9,363 nt of DNA from an uncultured beta proteobacterium (GTDB lineage Bacteria > Pseudomonadota > Gammaproteobacteria > Burkholderiales > SG8-39), in contig CADEDU010000045.1 in NCBI GenBank assembly GCA_902826155.1, positions 27,918 to 37,280 of the forward strand. The letters are read 5' to 3'. The stretch's first letter is position 1. Every line of letters starts with the position of its first letter. Below, piece after piece: positions 1 to 6,365 of this stretch. A program made the position numbers and the translations under genes. Under the pieces are notes generated by a model. That model was not told where the DNA came from and did no database searches. It worked only from the letters and a program-made list of their open reading frames with translations.

Positions 1-23
1 AGATCGTCGAGAGGTCATCCGCA

Positions 24-1061
24 ATGAAAACGGTCGGACACGTCCACTTCGTCGGCAGCGTACCGATGTCCGATGCGCGCGCGGTGATGAAGACGCTCGG
101 TGAACGGTTTCGCGCCACGCTCAGGCGCATTCCCGATGGTGAGACCGGCGATCGCATCAACTGGCTGCAGTTCCAGGAGCAGGTGTTTGCTCGCACGCCG
201 CAGCTCGAAGCCGTCGCAGGGGACTTCGACTGGCGCAACGCCACCGCCAAGCGGCCGGCCACCACGCAGTTTCGGTTGCGCCAAGGCATGGCGGTAACCG
301 CGCGCGACCTCGGGCAACTCGGTTACGCGAGCAGCGCGCTCGCGTCGTATCGCGATTTCGCCGCGCTGCAAAGCACCGGGTCGATTGCGGCCAACGCGCG
401 CTTTCTGGTGGCGATGCCCTCGCCCTACAACGTGATCTCGTGGGGCATCGCCAACGAATCGAAGACGCAGGTCGAGATCGCCTACGAAGCGCGCGTGCTC
501 GAGGAGCTGGACGAGATCTGCGCCGCTGTCCCGCATGCGAAGCTGGCGATCCAGTGGGACTGCGCGCACGACATGCAGGCGTTCGAAGGCGCGCGCACGC
601 CGTGGTTCTCACCGGCCAAGGCCGGCATCGTCGAGCGTCTGGCGCGCATCGGCAATCGCGTGCCGGCCGAGATCGAGCTCGGCTATCACTTGTGCTACGG
701 CAGCTTCGGCGGACGCCACTTCGTCGAACCGAAGGACGGCACTGCGATGGTGGAGATCACCAACGCGGTGCTCGCAGCGATCGGGCGCACCGTGGAATTC
801 ATGCACATGCCGGTGCCGATCGAGCGCGATGACGATGCGTTCTTCGCGCCGTTCAGCGCGCTCCGGCTACGGCCCGAAACCGAGCTGTATCTGGGCCTGA
901 TTCACGACGCCGACGGCGTCGCGGGCTCGCAGCGACGCATCACCGCCGCGCGGCGCTACGTGTCCGACTTCGGCATCGCCACCGAGTGCGGCTTCGGGCG
1001 ACGACCCGCCGAGACGCTGTCGCCGCTGATCGAACTGCACGAGCAGCTCGTGCGAGGCTGA
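24..1061 (+). CDS. MetE/UROD-like family protein of unknown substrate (345 aa)
   Basis: The start is the ATG at 24, supported by GAGAGG at 9-14 with 9-base spacing. The protein looks cytoplasmic: no signal peptide or membrane segment. Near the N terminus it has HVHFVGSVP (residues 6-14) and RRIPDGETGDR (34-44). Later motifs are IQWDC (176-180), YHLCYGSFGG (221-230) and ECGFGRR (321-327). The H222-x-C224 pair followed about 100 residues later by C322 resembles the zinc site of cobalamin-independent methionine synthase (H-x-C in an IHTHMC-like motif, then a C in a DCG-like motif). This suggests a TIM-barrel protein of the MetE/uroporphyrinogen-decarboxylase superfamily that binds zinc and may activate a thiol for methyl transfer. 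At 345 residues it matches one MetE catalytic domain, without the duplicated N-terminal half. Substrate and partner are unknown. The gene stands alone at the window's left edge and converges with the dehydrogenase. Fold assignment is fairly sure; function is not. Confidence 0.8.
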   Translation: MKTVGHVHFVGSVPMSDARAVMKTLGERFRATLRRIPDGETGDRINWLQFQEQVFARTPQLEAVAGDFDWRNATAKRPATTQFRLRQGMAVTARDLGQLGYASSALASYRDFAALQSTGSIAANARFLVAMPSPYNVISWGIANESKTQVEIAYEARVLEELDEICAAVPHAKLAIQWDCAHDMQAFEGARTPWFSPAKAGIVERLARIGNRVPAEIELGYHLCYGSFGGRHFVEPKDGTAMVEITNAVLAAIGRTVEFMHMPVPIERDDDAFFAPFSALRLRPETELYLGLIHDADGVAGSQRRITAARRYVSDFGIATECGFGRRPAETLSPLIELHEQLVRG

Positions 1062-1071
1062 CGCAACCAGG

Positions 1072-1098
1072 CGGTCGAGGTTTGTAGCATCTCGACCG
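1072..1098. terminator. Hairpin between convergent genes, possible bidirectional terminator
   Basis: CGGTCGAG (1072-1079) and CTCGACCG (1091-1098) form a perfect 8-bp stem around an 11-base loop. It sits in the 63-base gap between two converging stop codons. There is no T-run on either side, so it is not a classical intrinsic terminator; it may stop transcription weakly or protect 3' ends. Confidence 0.4.
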
Positions 1099-1124
1099 GC
1101 CCGCCCAGGCTGCGCTCGCCGGCG

Positions 1125-2558
1125 TTACAACCCCGCCTGCGATACGAACTTCGGATTGAGGTACGGCTCGATCGCCTCTGACCCGCCTTCGGAACCGTAG
1201 CCCGAATCCTTCACGCCGCCGAACGGCACTTCGGGCAGCGCCAGGCCGAGGTGGTTGATCGTCATCATGCCGGTTTCGACTTCAGCGGCGATGGCGTTCG
1301 CGGTCTTCGCCGAGCGCGTGAAGGCGTAGGCAGCCAGACCGTAGGGCAGGCGATTGGCTTCGCGCACCGCGTCGTCGAAGGTCTTGAACGGGTTGATCAC
1401 CGCCAGCGGCCCGAACGGTTCCTCGTTCATCACCTTGGCGTCGTTGGGCAACTCGGCCACCACGGTCGGCTCGTAGAAATTGCCTTCCTTGCCGATGCGA
1501 TGTCCGCCCGCGAGCACCTTGCCGCCGTGCTTCTGCGCATCTTCGACGTGGGTCTCGATCGACTTGGGCCGGCGCGGATTGGCGAGCGCACCCATGTTGA
1601 TGCCTTGCTCCAGACCGTTGCCGACCTTGAGCGCTTTGGCGCCGGCGACGAACTTGTCGACGAAGCTGTTGTAGACCTTCTCGTGCACCAGGAAGCGCGT
1701 CGGCGACACGCACACCTGACCGGCATTGCGGAACTTGCTGCCGACCATCATCTTGGCGACCTGATCGACGTCGACATCGTCGAACACGATCACCGGTGCG
1801 TGGCCGCCCAGTTCCATGGTCGCGCGCTTCATGTGCTGACCGGCCATCGCGGCCAGTTGCTTGCCGACGACGGTCGAGCCGGTAAACGAGATCTTGCGGA
1901 TGACCGGATGCGGAATCAGGTACGACGAGATCTCCGCCGGCACGCCGTACACCAGATTGACCACGCCGGCCGGCACTCCTGCGTCGGCGAAGCAGCGGAT
2001 CAGCTCGGCGGGCGAGGCCGGTGTTTCCTCCGGCGCCTTGACGATGATCGAGCAACCGGTGGTGAGCGCGCCCGAGAGCTTGCGCACCACTTGATTGATC
2101 GGGAAGTTCCAGGGCGTGAACGCGGCTACCGGGCCGACCGGCTCCTTCACCACGAGCTGATACACCCCTTCGGCGCGCGCCGGGATCACGCGGCCGTAAG
2201 CGCGGCGGCCCTCCTCGGCGAACCAGTCGATCACATCGGCACCGGCCAGCACTTCGCCCTTGGCTTCGGCGAGCGGCTTGCCTTGCTCCTGCGTGAGCAG
2301 CGAGGCGACCTGATCGGCACGCGCGCGAAACAAGTCGGCCGCCTTGCGCATGATCTTGTAGCGCTCGAATGCCGAGGTCTTGCGCCAGATGCGAAAACCC
2401 TTCTCGGCGGCTTCCAGTGCGCGATCGAGGTCGGCTTTCTCGGCGTGCGCGACGGTGCCGATCTGCTTGCCGGTGGCGGGGTTGACCACCGGAAGTGTGC
2501 GGCCGCCGCTGGCCGCGGTCCATTTGCCGTCGATGAAGAGCGAGACATCGGTGTACAT
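1125..2558 (-). CDS. NAD(P)-dependent succinate-semialdehyde dehydrogenase-like aldehyde dehydrogenase (477 aa)
   Basis: This is a full-length member of the aldehyde dehydrogenase superfamily, which oxidises an aldehyde to a carboxylate with NAD(P)+. Counting from the ATG at 2558, visible hallmarks are PWNFP (oxyanion N151), [10 protein letters not shown] (cofactor-binding K174), FTGSTVVG (225-232), MELGG (general base E249), NAGQVC (catalytic Cys283) and EEPFGP (E380). The 34-residue gap between E249 and C283 is the usual one. Overall it resembles the GabD/succinate-semialdehyde group, but related families act on other semialdehydes and aromatic aldehydes, so the substrate is uncertain. The start at 2558 is preferred because AGGAG lies 7 bases upstream; an in-frame extension to 2648 would add 30 Arg/Pro-rich residues that lack family features. 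The gene is divergent from the lipoprotein-protease pair. It could process an aldehyde made by the oxygenase cluster, but only proximity hints at this. Confidence 0.93.
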   Translation of the reverse strand: MYTDVSLFIDGKWTAASGGRTLPVVNPATGKQIGTVAHAEKADLDRALEAAEKGFRIWRKTSAFERYKIMRKAADLFRARADQVASLLTQEQGKPLAEAKGEVLAGADVIDWFAEEGRRAYGRVIPARAEGVYQLVVKEPVGPVAAFTPWNFPINQVVRKLSGALTTGCSIIVKAPEETPASPAELIRCFADAGVPAGVVNLVYGVPAEISSYLIPHPVIRKISFTGSTVVGKQLAAMAGQHMKRATMELGGHAPVIVFDDVDVDQVAKMMVGSKFRNAGQVCVSPTRFLVHEKVYNSFVDKFVAGAKALKVGNGLEQGINMGALANPRRPKSIETHVEDAQKHGGKVLAGGHRIGKEGNFYEPTVVAELPNDAKVMNEEPFGPLAVINPFKTFDDAVREANRLPYGLAAYAFTRSAKTANAIAAEVETGMMTINHLGLALPEVPFGGVKDSGYGSEGGSEAIEPYLNPKFVSQAGL

Positions 2559-2565
2559 GGCGGAT

Positions 2566-2570
2566 CTCCT
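2566..2570 (-). promoter_or_regulatory. Ribosome binding site fixing the dehydrogenase start
   Basis: On the minus strand this reads AGGAG, 7 bases upstream of the ATG at 2558. It decides for the 477-residue product over a start at 2648. Confidence 0.75.
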
Positions 2571-2667
2571 GAGTGAAACGACGCGGTGTGCGATGCGCTG
2601 AGGTTGGGCGCGACGACCCGGCAGGGGCCGCGCGAAGGCGGGGCGCAATGGTAGCGCTCCGGCGTGT

Positions 2668-2697
2668 TGTTATGCGAGCGTAACGCGCGGTTGCGCA
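2668..2697 (-). promoter_or_regulatory. Candidate promoter for the dehydrogenase
   Basis: On the minus strand TTGCGC (2697-2692) is followed after 18 bases by CATAAC (2673-2668). These match the sigma70 -35 and -10 consensus at 3 and 4 of 6 positions. It lies about 110 bases upstream of the start codon and overlaps the dyad at 2675-2710. This is a weak call from pattern only. Confidence 0.25.
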
Positions 2698-2710
2698 AGC
2701 GTGACGCTCG
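2675..2710. promoter_or_regulatory. Imperfect inverted repeat in the divergent intergenic region
   Basis: CGAGCGTAAC (2675-2684) and GTGACGCTCG (2701-2710) are inverted copies matching at 9 of 10 positions, separated by 16 bases. It lies in the 251-base gap between the divergent dehydrogenase and lipoprotein genes, where an operator would be expected. Otherwise this gap shows only the weak minus-strand promoter and the dehydrogenase RBS. No regulator gene is adjacent. Confidence 0.3.
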
Positions 2711-2809
2711 GCTGCCCTTCGGTGGCGCGGCGCGGGGGATCGGTCATGCGACGGACGGGCGTGCGGGTTACGATCGGCGGGTTGCCCGAAGCAGCACGAC
2801 AAAGCGAGG

Positions 2810-3415
2810 ATGAAAAAAGCGACGAAGAAAGCAGCGACGCAGAGCCTGCTGTGGTGTGTATTGGCTGCCGCCTTCGCCGTGGCGCCGCTCACCGGCTGTG
2901 CATCGGGCGCCGATCCCATGGACAAGTCTCCCGAGAGCTTCAAGCTGCAGGACCGATCGCTGCAACGCATCGACCGCAAGGAGATGCAACCGATCGATCG
3001 TGCGAGTCTGCTGGCGCGCGAACGCGAAGTGGCCAGCACCCAGGCTCGGCCCGGTCCGACGCGGTTCGCCGTGAGCGAGGAGGTGGCGTTCACGCTGGAT
3101 AACGCCGGCACCTGGCACGACGTGCCCAATGGACGGGTGTGGCGGCTGTTGATCCGTGCACCGCAGGCGCTCAGCATCAATCTGAATTTCTCGCGCTTCG
3201 ATCTGCCCGAAGGCGCGAAGCTGTGGCTCTACGATCCGGCACGCAAGCTGATTCAAGGACCGTACACCGCGCGCGATCGCAGTCCGCGCGGGCGACTCGC
3301 CACCCCGATCATCGAGGGCGAGGAGCTGGTGGTGGAGCTGTTCACGCCTGCCGGTGCGACAAAGCCGACGGTCGAGATCGGCGCGGTGAACAAGGCCTTT
3401 CGAACATTGAATTGA
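2810..3415 (+). CDS. Lipoprotein made of a free-standing lysyl-endopeptidase prodomain (201 aa)
   Basis: The N terminus has Lys residues, a hydrophobic stretch and the lipobox LTGC, giving lipidated Cys30 and a mature start CASGAD. With Ala at +2, outer-membrane sorting is expected. From about residue 40 to 200 it aligns with only one gap to the prodomain of the protease encoded next door (residues about 39-199): roughly 92 identities in 161 columns by hand count. Shared stretches include NAGTWHDV, FDLPEGAKLW, YTARDRS and GRLATPIIEG. It ends (RTLN) at the point where the protease's mature catalytic domain begins, so it contains no catalytic residues. The protease follows after 30 bases, so the two are very likely co-transcribed. 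The ATG is the only sensible start; a GAGG directly abuts it, so initiation may be weak. Possible roles are folding the protease in trans, inhibiting it, or protecting the cell; none is proven. A decayed duplicate is less likely because the frame is intact and the signal peptide class differs. Confidence 0.85.
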   Translation: MKKATKKAATQSLLWCVLAAAFAVAPLTGCASGADPMDKSPESFKLQDRSLQRIDRKEMQPIDRASLLAREREVASTQARPGPTRFAVSEEVAFTLDNAGTWHDVPNGRVWRLLIRAPQALSINLNFSRFDLPEGAKLWLYDPARKLIQGPYTARDRSPRGRLATPIIEGEELVVELFTPAGATKPTVEIGAVNKAFRTLN

Positions 3416-3445
3416 TAAGGTGAATCGAGAAGGGGGTATCGCGTG

Positions 3446-5158
3446 ATGACAACACCAACAAGAACAACCATGACTCTGACAACCCGAACGCTGTTGGGGC
3501 TGTGCGCGGCGGCGAGCCTGCTTGTGCCGGCACTCGCCTTCGCCAAGACCGGCGAGGTGCCCGAGAGCTTCAAGATGGCCGATCGCTGGCTCGAGCACGT
3601 TGATCGCCGCGTGGTCGCGCAGGTCGATCGCGCGTTGCTGCTCGCCCAGGATCGCCAGCTCGAGAAGGCGCAGCGCACGCAACCGGCACCGGCGCGTTTC
3701 GCGGCCGGCGAGGCCGTCGCGATGACCCCGACGAATGCGGGCACCTGGCACGACGTGGCCGACGGTCGAATGTGGCGCTTGCGTGTGCATGCCCCCGAGG
3801 CGATGAGCCTCAACCTCATCTTCACGCAATTCGATCTGCCCGAGGGCGCGAAGCTGTGGATCTACGACGCCGCCGGTCGCCGCGTGGAGGGGGCATACAC
3901 CGCGCGCGATCGTAGCCATCACGGGCGGCTCGCCACGCCGATCATCGAAGGCGATGAGGTCATCGTCGAGCTGTTCATGCCGCGCGGTGCGGCTGCTCCC
4001 GCGTTGACGCTGGGCAGCATCAATAAGGGCTACCGCAGCCTGGAGAAGGCCGGCACCTGCAACAACGACGTGGTGTGCCCCGAGGGCAATGCCTGGCGCG
4101 ATCAGATTCGCTCCGTGGCCCGGTACACCATCAGCGGCCAGTTCGTGTGCACCGGCCAGTTGATGAACAACACCGCGCAGAACGGCGCGCCGTACTTCCT
4201 GAGCGCCAACCATTGCGGAGTGACGGCGAACACCGACGACACCGTGGTCGTTTACTGGAACTTCCAGGCGGCAACCTGCGGGGCGCAAAGCGGCGGCAGT
4301 CTCGCCCAGAATCAAAGCGGCTCGACGCTGCGTGCGACCAGCACCGCGAGCGACTTCACGCTGATGGAGCTCGCGGCGCGTCCGGATGCAGCGTTCAACG
4401 TGTACTACGCCGGTTGGGACGCGCGCGGCACTGCGCCGAGCACGTCGGTGAGCATCCATCACCCCTCGGGCGACGAGAAGTCGATCTCGTTCAACAACAA
4501 CGCCGTGACAAGCACAGCATCCGGCAGCGCGGCGGTCAACGCATCAGCGGCGTTCTGGCGTGTCGATGCCTGGGAGGATGGCACCACCGAAGGCGGATCG
4601 TCGGGCGCGTGCCTGTGGGATGCCACTTCGAAGCGCTGCGTCGGTCAACTGTTCGGCGGCACCGCGGCGTGTACGGCGCCCGCCGATCCTGATTGGTTCG
4701 GCAAGCTGAGTGCGAGTTTCACCGGCGGCGGCACCTCGGCGTCACGGTTGCGCGACTGGCTCGATCCAGGCAATAGCGGCGCGCTCGCATTGGACGGGAC
4801 TTCGAGTCCAAGTGGTACGGGTGGCGGCGGTGGAGCCGGTGGTGGCACGCCAGCGGGCGACAGCGGTGGTGGGGGTGGAGGCGGCGGCTGCTTCATCGCC
4901 ACGGCGGCGTTCGGCACCGCGATGGCCGACGAGGTGCGTCACCTGCGCGCCTTCCGCGATCAATACCTGCTGACGAACGACTGGGGTCGATCCTTTGTCG
5001 ACTGGTACTACCGCACCAGCCCGCCGCTCGCCGACTACTTGCGCGAGCGCGATGGCCTGCGCGCGGTGGTGCGTGCGGCGCTGCAGCCGCTGATCGGACT
5101 GGCCAAGCTGATCGTGAGCCAGGAACACGTGCAGGCGCAGACGGCCGCGCGGCCCTAG
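3446..5158 (+). CDS. Secreted lysyl-endopeptidase-like serine protease with CFI-box C-terminal domain (570 aa)
   Basis: This is a preproprotease of the trypsin-like S1 fold, related to Achromobacter protease I and Lysobacter lysyl endopeptidase, which cut after Lys. Numbered from the ATG at 3446: signal peptide 1-33 (ends ALAFA), prodomain about 34-199, catalytic domain about 200-450, Gly-rich linker about 456-481, and a C-terminal domain starting CFIATAAFG (Cys482). The triad is H256 (SANHC), D303 (ASDFTL) and S386 (EGGSSGA). D416 in DWFGK aligns with the Asp giving Lys specificity in protease I. Cys205, 211, 235, 257, 278 and 409 match the three conserved disulfides; Cys389 and Cys398 are extra. 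Maturation by a cut after Lys201, just before AGTC, fits self-processing. AGGGGG at 3431-3436 serves either the ATG at 3446 or the GTG at 3443; an ATG at 3470 would also keep the signal peptide. It is encoded 30 bases after its prodomain-like lipoprotein. Family and catalytic assignments are strong; exact specificity is inferred. Confidence 0.92.
   Translation: MTTPTRTTMTLTTRTLLGLCAAASLLVPALAFAKTGEVPESFKMADRWLEHVDRRVVAQVDRALLLAQDRQLEKAQRTQPAPARFAAGEAVAMTPTNAGTWHDVADGRMWRLRVHAPEAMSLNLIFTQFDLPEGAKLWIYDAAGRRVEGAYTARDRSHHGRLATPIIEGDEVIVELFMPRGAAAPALTLGSINKGYRSLEKAGTCNNDVVCPEGNAWRDQIRSVARYTISGQFVCTGQLMNNTAQNGAPYFLSANHCGVTANTDDTVVVYWNFQAATCGAQSGGSLAQNQSGSTLRATSTASDFTLMELAARPDAAFNVYYAGWDARGTAPSTSVSIHHPSGDEKSISFNNNAVTSTASGSAAVNASAAFWRVDAWEDGTTEGGSSGACLWDATSKRCVGQLFGGTAACTAPADPDWFGKLSASFTGGGTSASRLRDWLDPGNSGALALDGTSSPSGTGGGGGAGGGTPAGDSGGGGGGGGCFIATAAFGTAMADEVRHLRAFRDQYLLTNDWGRSFVDWYYRTSPPLADYLRERDGLRAVVRAALQPLIGLAKLIVSQEHVQAQTAARP
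4806..4892 (+). repeat. G-rich tract encoding the polyglycine linker
   Basis: A low-complexity GGT/GGC run encodes a Ser/Gly/Thr-rich linker ending in eight Gly residues and then Cys. It joins the catalytic domain to the C-terminal CFI-box domain. Such tracts are prone to slippage, so linker length may vary among strains. Confidence 0.7.
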
Positions 5159-5206
5159 CGCTGCCAACGAACTCGAGGCGTACCTCGATCGCACCTCGGT
5201 CAGCGC
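5158..5206 (+). terminator. Candidate terminator hairpins after the protease
   Basis: Directly after the protease stop, TCGAGG (5173-5178) and CCTCGA (5183-5188) form a perfect 6-bp stem with a CGTA loop. GCGCTG (5158-5163) and CAGCGC (5201-5206) can pair outside it. There is no T-run, so this is a weak or Rho-assisted terminator at best. It would separate the protease unit from the oxygenase cluster. Confidence 0.35.
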
Positions 5207-5221
5207 GTTGACGACGACGCG

Positions 5222-5250
5222 TTGACAGAGCTTGCCCGGAGGTCTAAGCT
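5222..5250 (+). promoter_or_regulatory. Sigma70-type promoter of the Bug/Rieske cluster
   Basis: A consensus TTGACA (5222-5227) is followed after 17 bases by TAAGCT (5245-5250), a poor -10 element matching 3 of 6 positions. Transcription would start near 5257, about 105 bases before the first gene. The -10 end overlaps the palindromic operator at 5247-5291, the layout expected for repression. A TCTAAG at 5243-5248 with 15-base spacing is an alternative -10. Confidence 0.5.
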
Positions 5251-5291
5251 CGTTTCATATATGGATTGGTGTTCCATATATGGAACGAGCT
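5247..5291. promoter_or_regulatory. Operator-like inverted repeat with two CATATATGG sites
   Basis: AGCTCGTTTCATATATGG (5247-5264) and CCATATATGGAACGAGCT (5274-5291) are inverted copies matching at 17 of 18 positions around a 9-base spacer. The right arm sits in a perfect 16-bp palindrome, GTTCCATATATGGAAC (5271-5286). A degenerate copy, GTTTCATATATGGATT (5252-5267), matches it at 13 of 16 positions, 19 bp upstream. Half-sites with TTCC/GGAA are typical of IclR-type regulators, so this looks like a tandem operator over the promoter's start site. The regulator gene is not in the window. The assignment to a family is inference; the symmetry is directly visible. Confidence 0.6.
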
Positions 5292-5300
5292 GTGGAGCAA

Positions 5301-5336
5301 CGTATGGAACAAACCATCGAACCAACCATCGAACAA
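5301..5336 (+). repeat. Three 12-bp direct repeats in the leader
   Basis: CGTATGGAACAA, ACCATCGAACCA and ACCATCGAACAA run head to tail. The first carries TATGGAAC, identical to the right half of the operator palindrome (5279-5286), and the others carry the variant ATCGAAC. They may be extra regulator half-sites or simple slippage products. They lie upstream of the first gene's start codon. Confidence 0.6.
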
Positions 5337-5345
5337 ATGCACCGG

Positions 5346-5353
5346 GAGAGGGA
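5346..5353 (+). promoter_or_regulatory. Ribosome binding site fixing the first Bug gene start
   Basis: GAGAGGGA lies 7 bases before the ATG at 5361. That ATG gives a protein starting with a proper signal peptide. It rules out an in-frame start at 5232, which would add 43 residues encoded by the operator and repeats. Confidence 0.75.
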
Positions 5354-5360
5354 CCTCGTA

Positions 5361-6353
5361 ATGAACAATCATCGTCGTCGGCTCGTTTCCACCTTGATGG
5401 CTTGCGGTGCGCTCGGCACCGCTGTGCATGGCGCGCCGGTGCTGGCGCAGGCCTGGCCGAGCAAACCGGTCACGATCATCGTGTCGTTTCCGCCGGGTGG
5501 CGATACCGACGCGCTCGCGCGCGTGTTCGCCGAGAAGCTCACGCCGCGCATCGGCCAGCAGGTCGTGGTCGAAAATCGCACCGGCGCGAGCGGCACGATC
5601 GGAAATTCGTTCGTCGCCAAGGCGGCGCCTGACGGGCACACGCTGCTGTTCACGCCGAACACCTTCTCGACCGCACCGCTCGTGCTCAAGCCCGGTACCG
5701 GTGCGGCGTACGACGTGCTCAACGACTTCGCGCCCATCATCCAGGTCGGCACGCAATCGTTGTTCGTGGTCGCCACGACCGCCAGCGGTGTGGGCAGCAT
5801 GAAGGATCTGGTCGGTGCGGCGAAGGCCGGCAAGATCACCTCGTACGCGAGTCCCGGCAGCGGCTCGCCGATGCACATCCTGGGCGAGTTGTTCAATAAG
5901 TCGGCCGGCGTGAAGCTGCAGCAGGTGCCGTATCGCGGCAGCGGCCCGGCGATCAATGATCTGGTCGGTGGCCACATCCCCATGATGTACACCACGCTCG
6001 GTCCGGTCGCGCCGCACATCGCCGCAGGCAAGCTGCGCAATCTGGCGGTGGCCGACGCGAAGCGCTCACCGCTCGCGCCTGACGTGCCGACGCTCGCCGA
6101 ACTTGGTTTCCGTGATGCCGAAGTGCCGGCGTGGCAGGGCTTCATGGCGCCCAAAGGGACGCGCCCCGAGGTCATCAAGGCGATCAACGGGCACGTCAAC
6201 GAGATCCTCAAGATGCCCGACGTGGTGCAGCGCATGACCACGCTCGCGTTGATCCCCTCCGGCGGAGAACCAGAAGTACTGGGCAAGCGCAACGCGGAGG
6301 ACCACGCACGCTACGGCAAGGTGATCAAGGAATTCGGCATCCAGGCGGACTGA
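5361..6353 (+). CDS. Bug/TctC-family periplasmic solute-binding protein (330 aa)
   Basis: This is a tripartite tricarboxylate transporter type binding protein, predicted to capture a carboxylated solute in the periplasm. It has an Arg-rich n-region (NNHRRR), a hydrophobic core and a cleavage site near PVLAQ (residues 26-30), giving a mature start close to AWPSKPVTIIV. Family hallmarks are FPPGG (43-47), VVVENRTGASG (68-78), PYRGSGP (190-196) and a C-terminal WQGFMAPKGT segment. Length is normal for the family. It is the first gene after the promoter and operator at 5222-5291, 122 bases ahead of the ferredoxin. No TctA/TctB membrane genes are seen here, so it is an orphan Bug protein, as is common in Burkholderiales. 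Ligand unknown; some Bug proteins act as sensors rather than transport components. Confidence 0.93.
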   Translation: MNNHRRRLVSTLMACGALGTAVHGAPVLAQAWPSKPVTIIVSFPPGGDTDALARVFAEKLTPRIGQQVVVENRTGASGTIGNSFVAKAAPDGHTLLFTPNTFSTAPLVLKPGTGAAYDVLNDFAPIIQVGTQSLFVVATTASGVGSMKDLVGAAKAGKITSYASPGSGSPMHILGELFNKSAGVKLQQVPYRGSGPAINDLVGGHIPMMYTTLGPVAPHIAAGKLRNLAVADAKRSPLAPDVPTLAELGFRDAEVPAWQGFMAPKGTRPEVIKAINGHVNEILKMPDVVQRMTTLALIPSGGEPEVLGKRNAEDHARYGKVIKEFGIQAD

Positions 6354-6365
6354 TATGAACGCTCT

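Noticed and set aside
2559..2648. 30-residue N-terminal extension of the dehydrogenase
   Set aside because: The Shine-Dalgarno AGGAG lies directly before the ATG at 2558, and family proteins start near [13 protein letters not shown]; the extension is Arg/Pro-rich non-family sequence.
1282..3180. A 632-codon minus-strand frame overlapping the dehydrogenase in another frame
   Set aside because: Arg-rich low-complexity product typical of shadow frames in GC-rich DNA; the dehydrogenase frame carries all family motifs.
2810..3415. Lipoprotein gene as a truncated pseudogene of the protease
   Set aside because: Frame is intact, it has its own distinct lipobox signal, ends at a domain boundary, and substitutions against the paralogue are mostly conservative. 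It remains a possible alternative and is tested in the findings.
2768..4462. A 564-codon open frame on the minus strand across the lipoprotein and protease genes
   Set aside because: It is antisense to two genes with clear signal peptides and catalytic motifs. Its His/Arg/Gly-rich product has no recognisable domain and repeats itself only because the opposite strand holds a duplicated prodomain.
5247..5291. The long inverted repeat as an intrinsic terminator of the protease
   Set aside because: The stem is AT-rich in the middle with no following T-run, and it coincides with the -10/start region of a promoter, so an operator fits better.
5232..5360. 43-residue N-terminal extension of the first Bug protein
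   Set aside because: It would translate the operator and 12-bp repeats and bury the signal peptide; GAGAGGGA positions translation at 5361.
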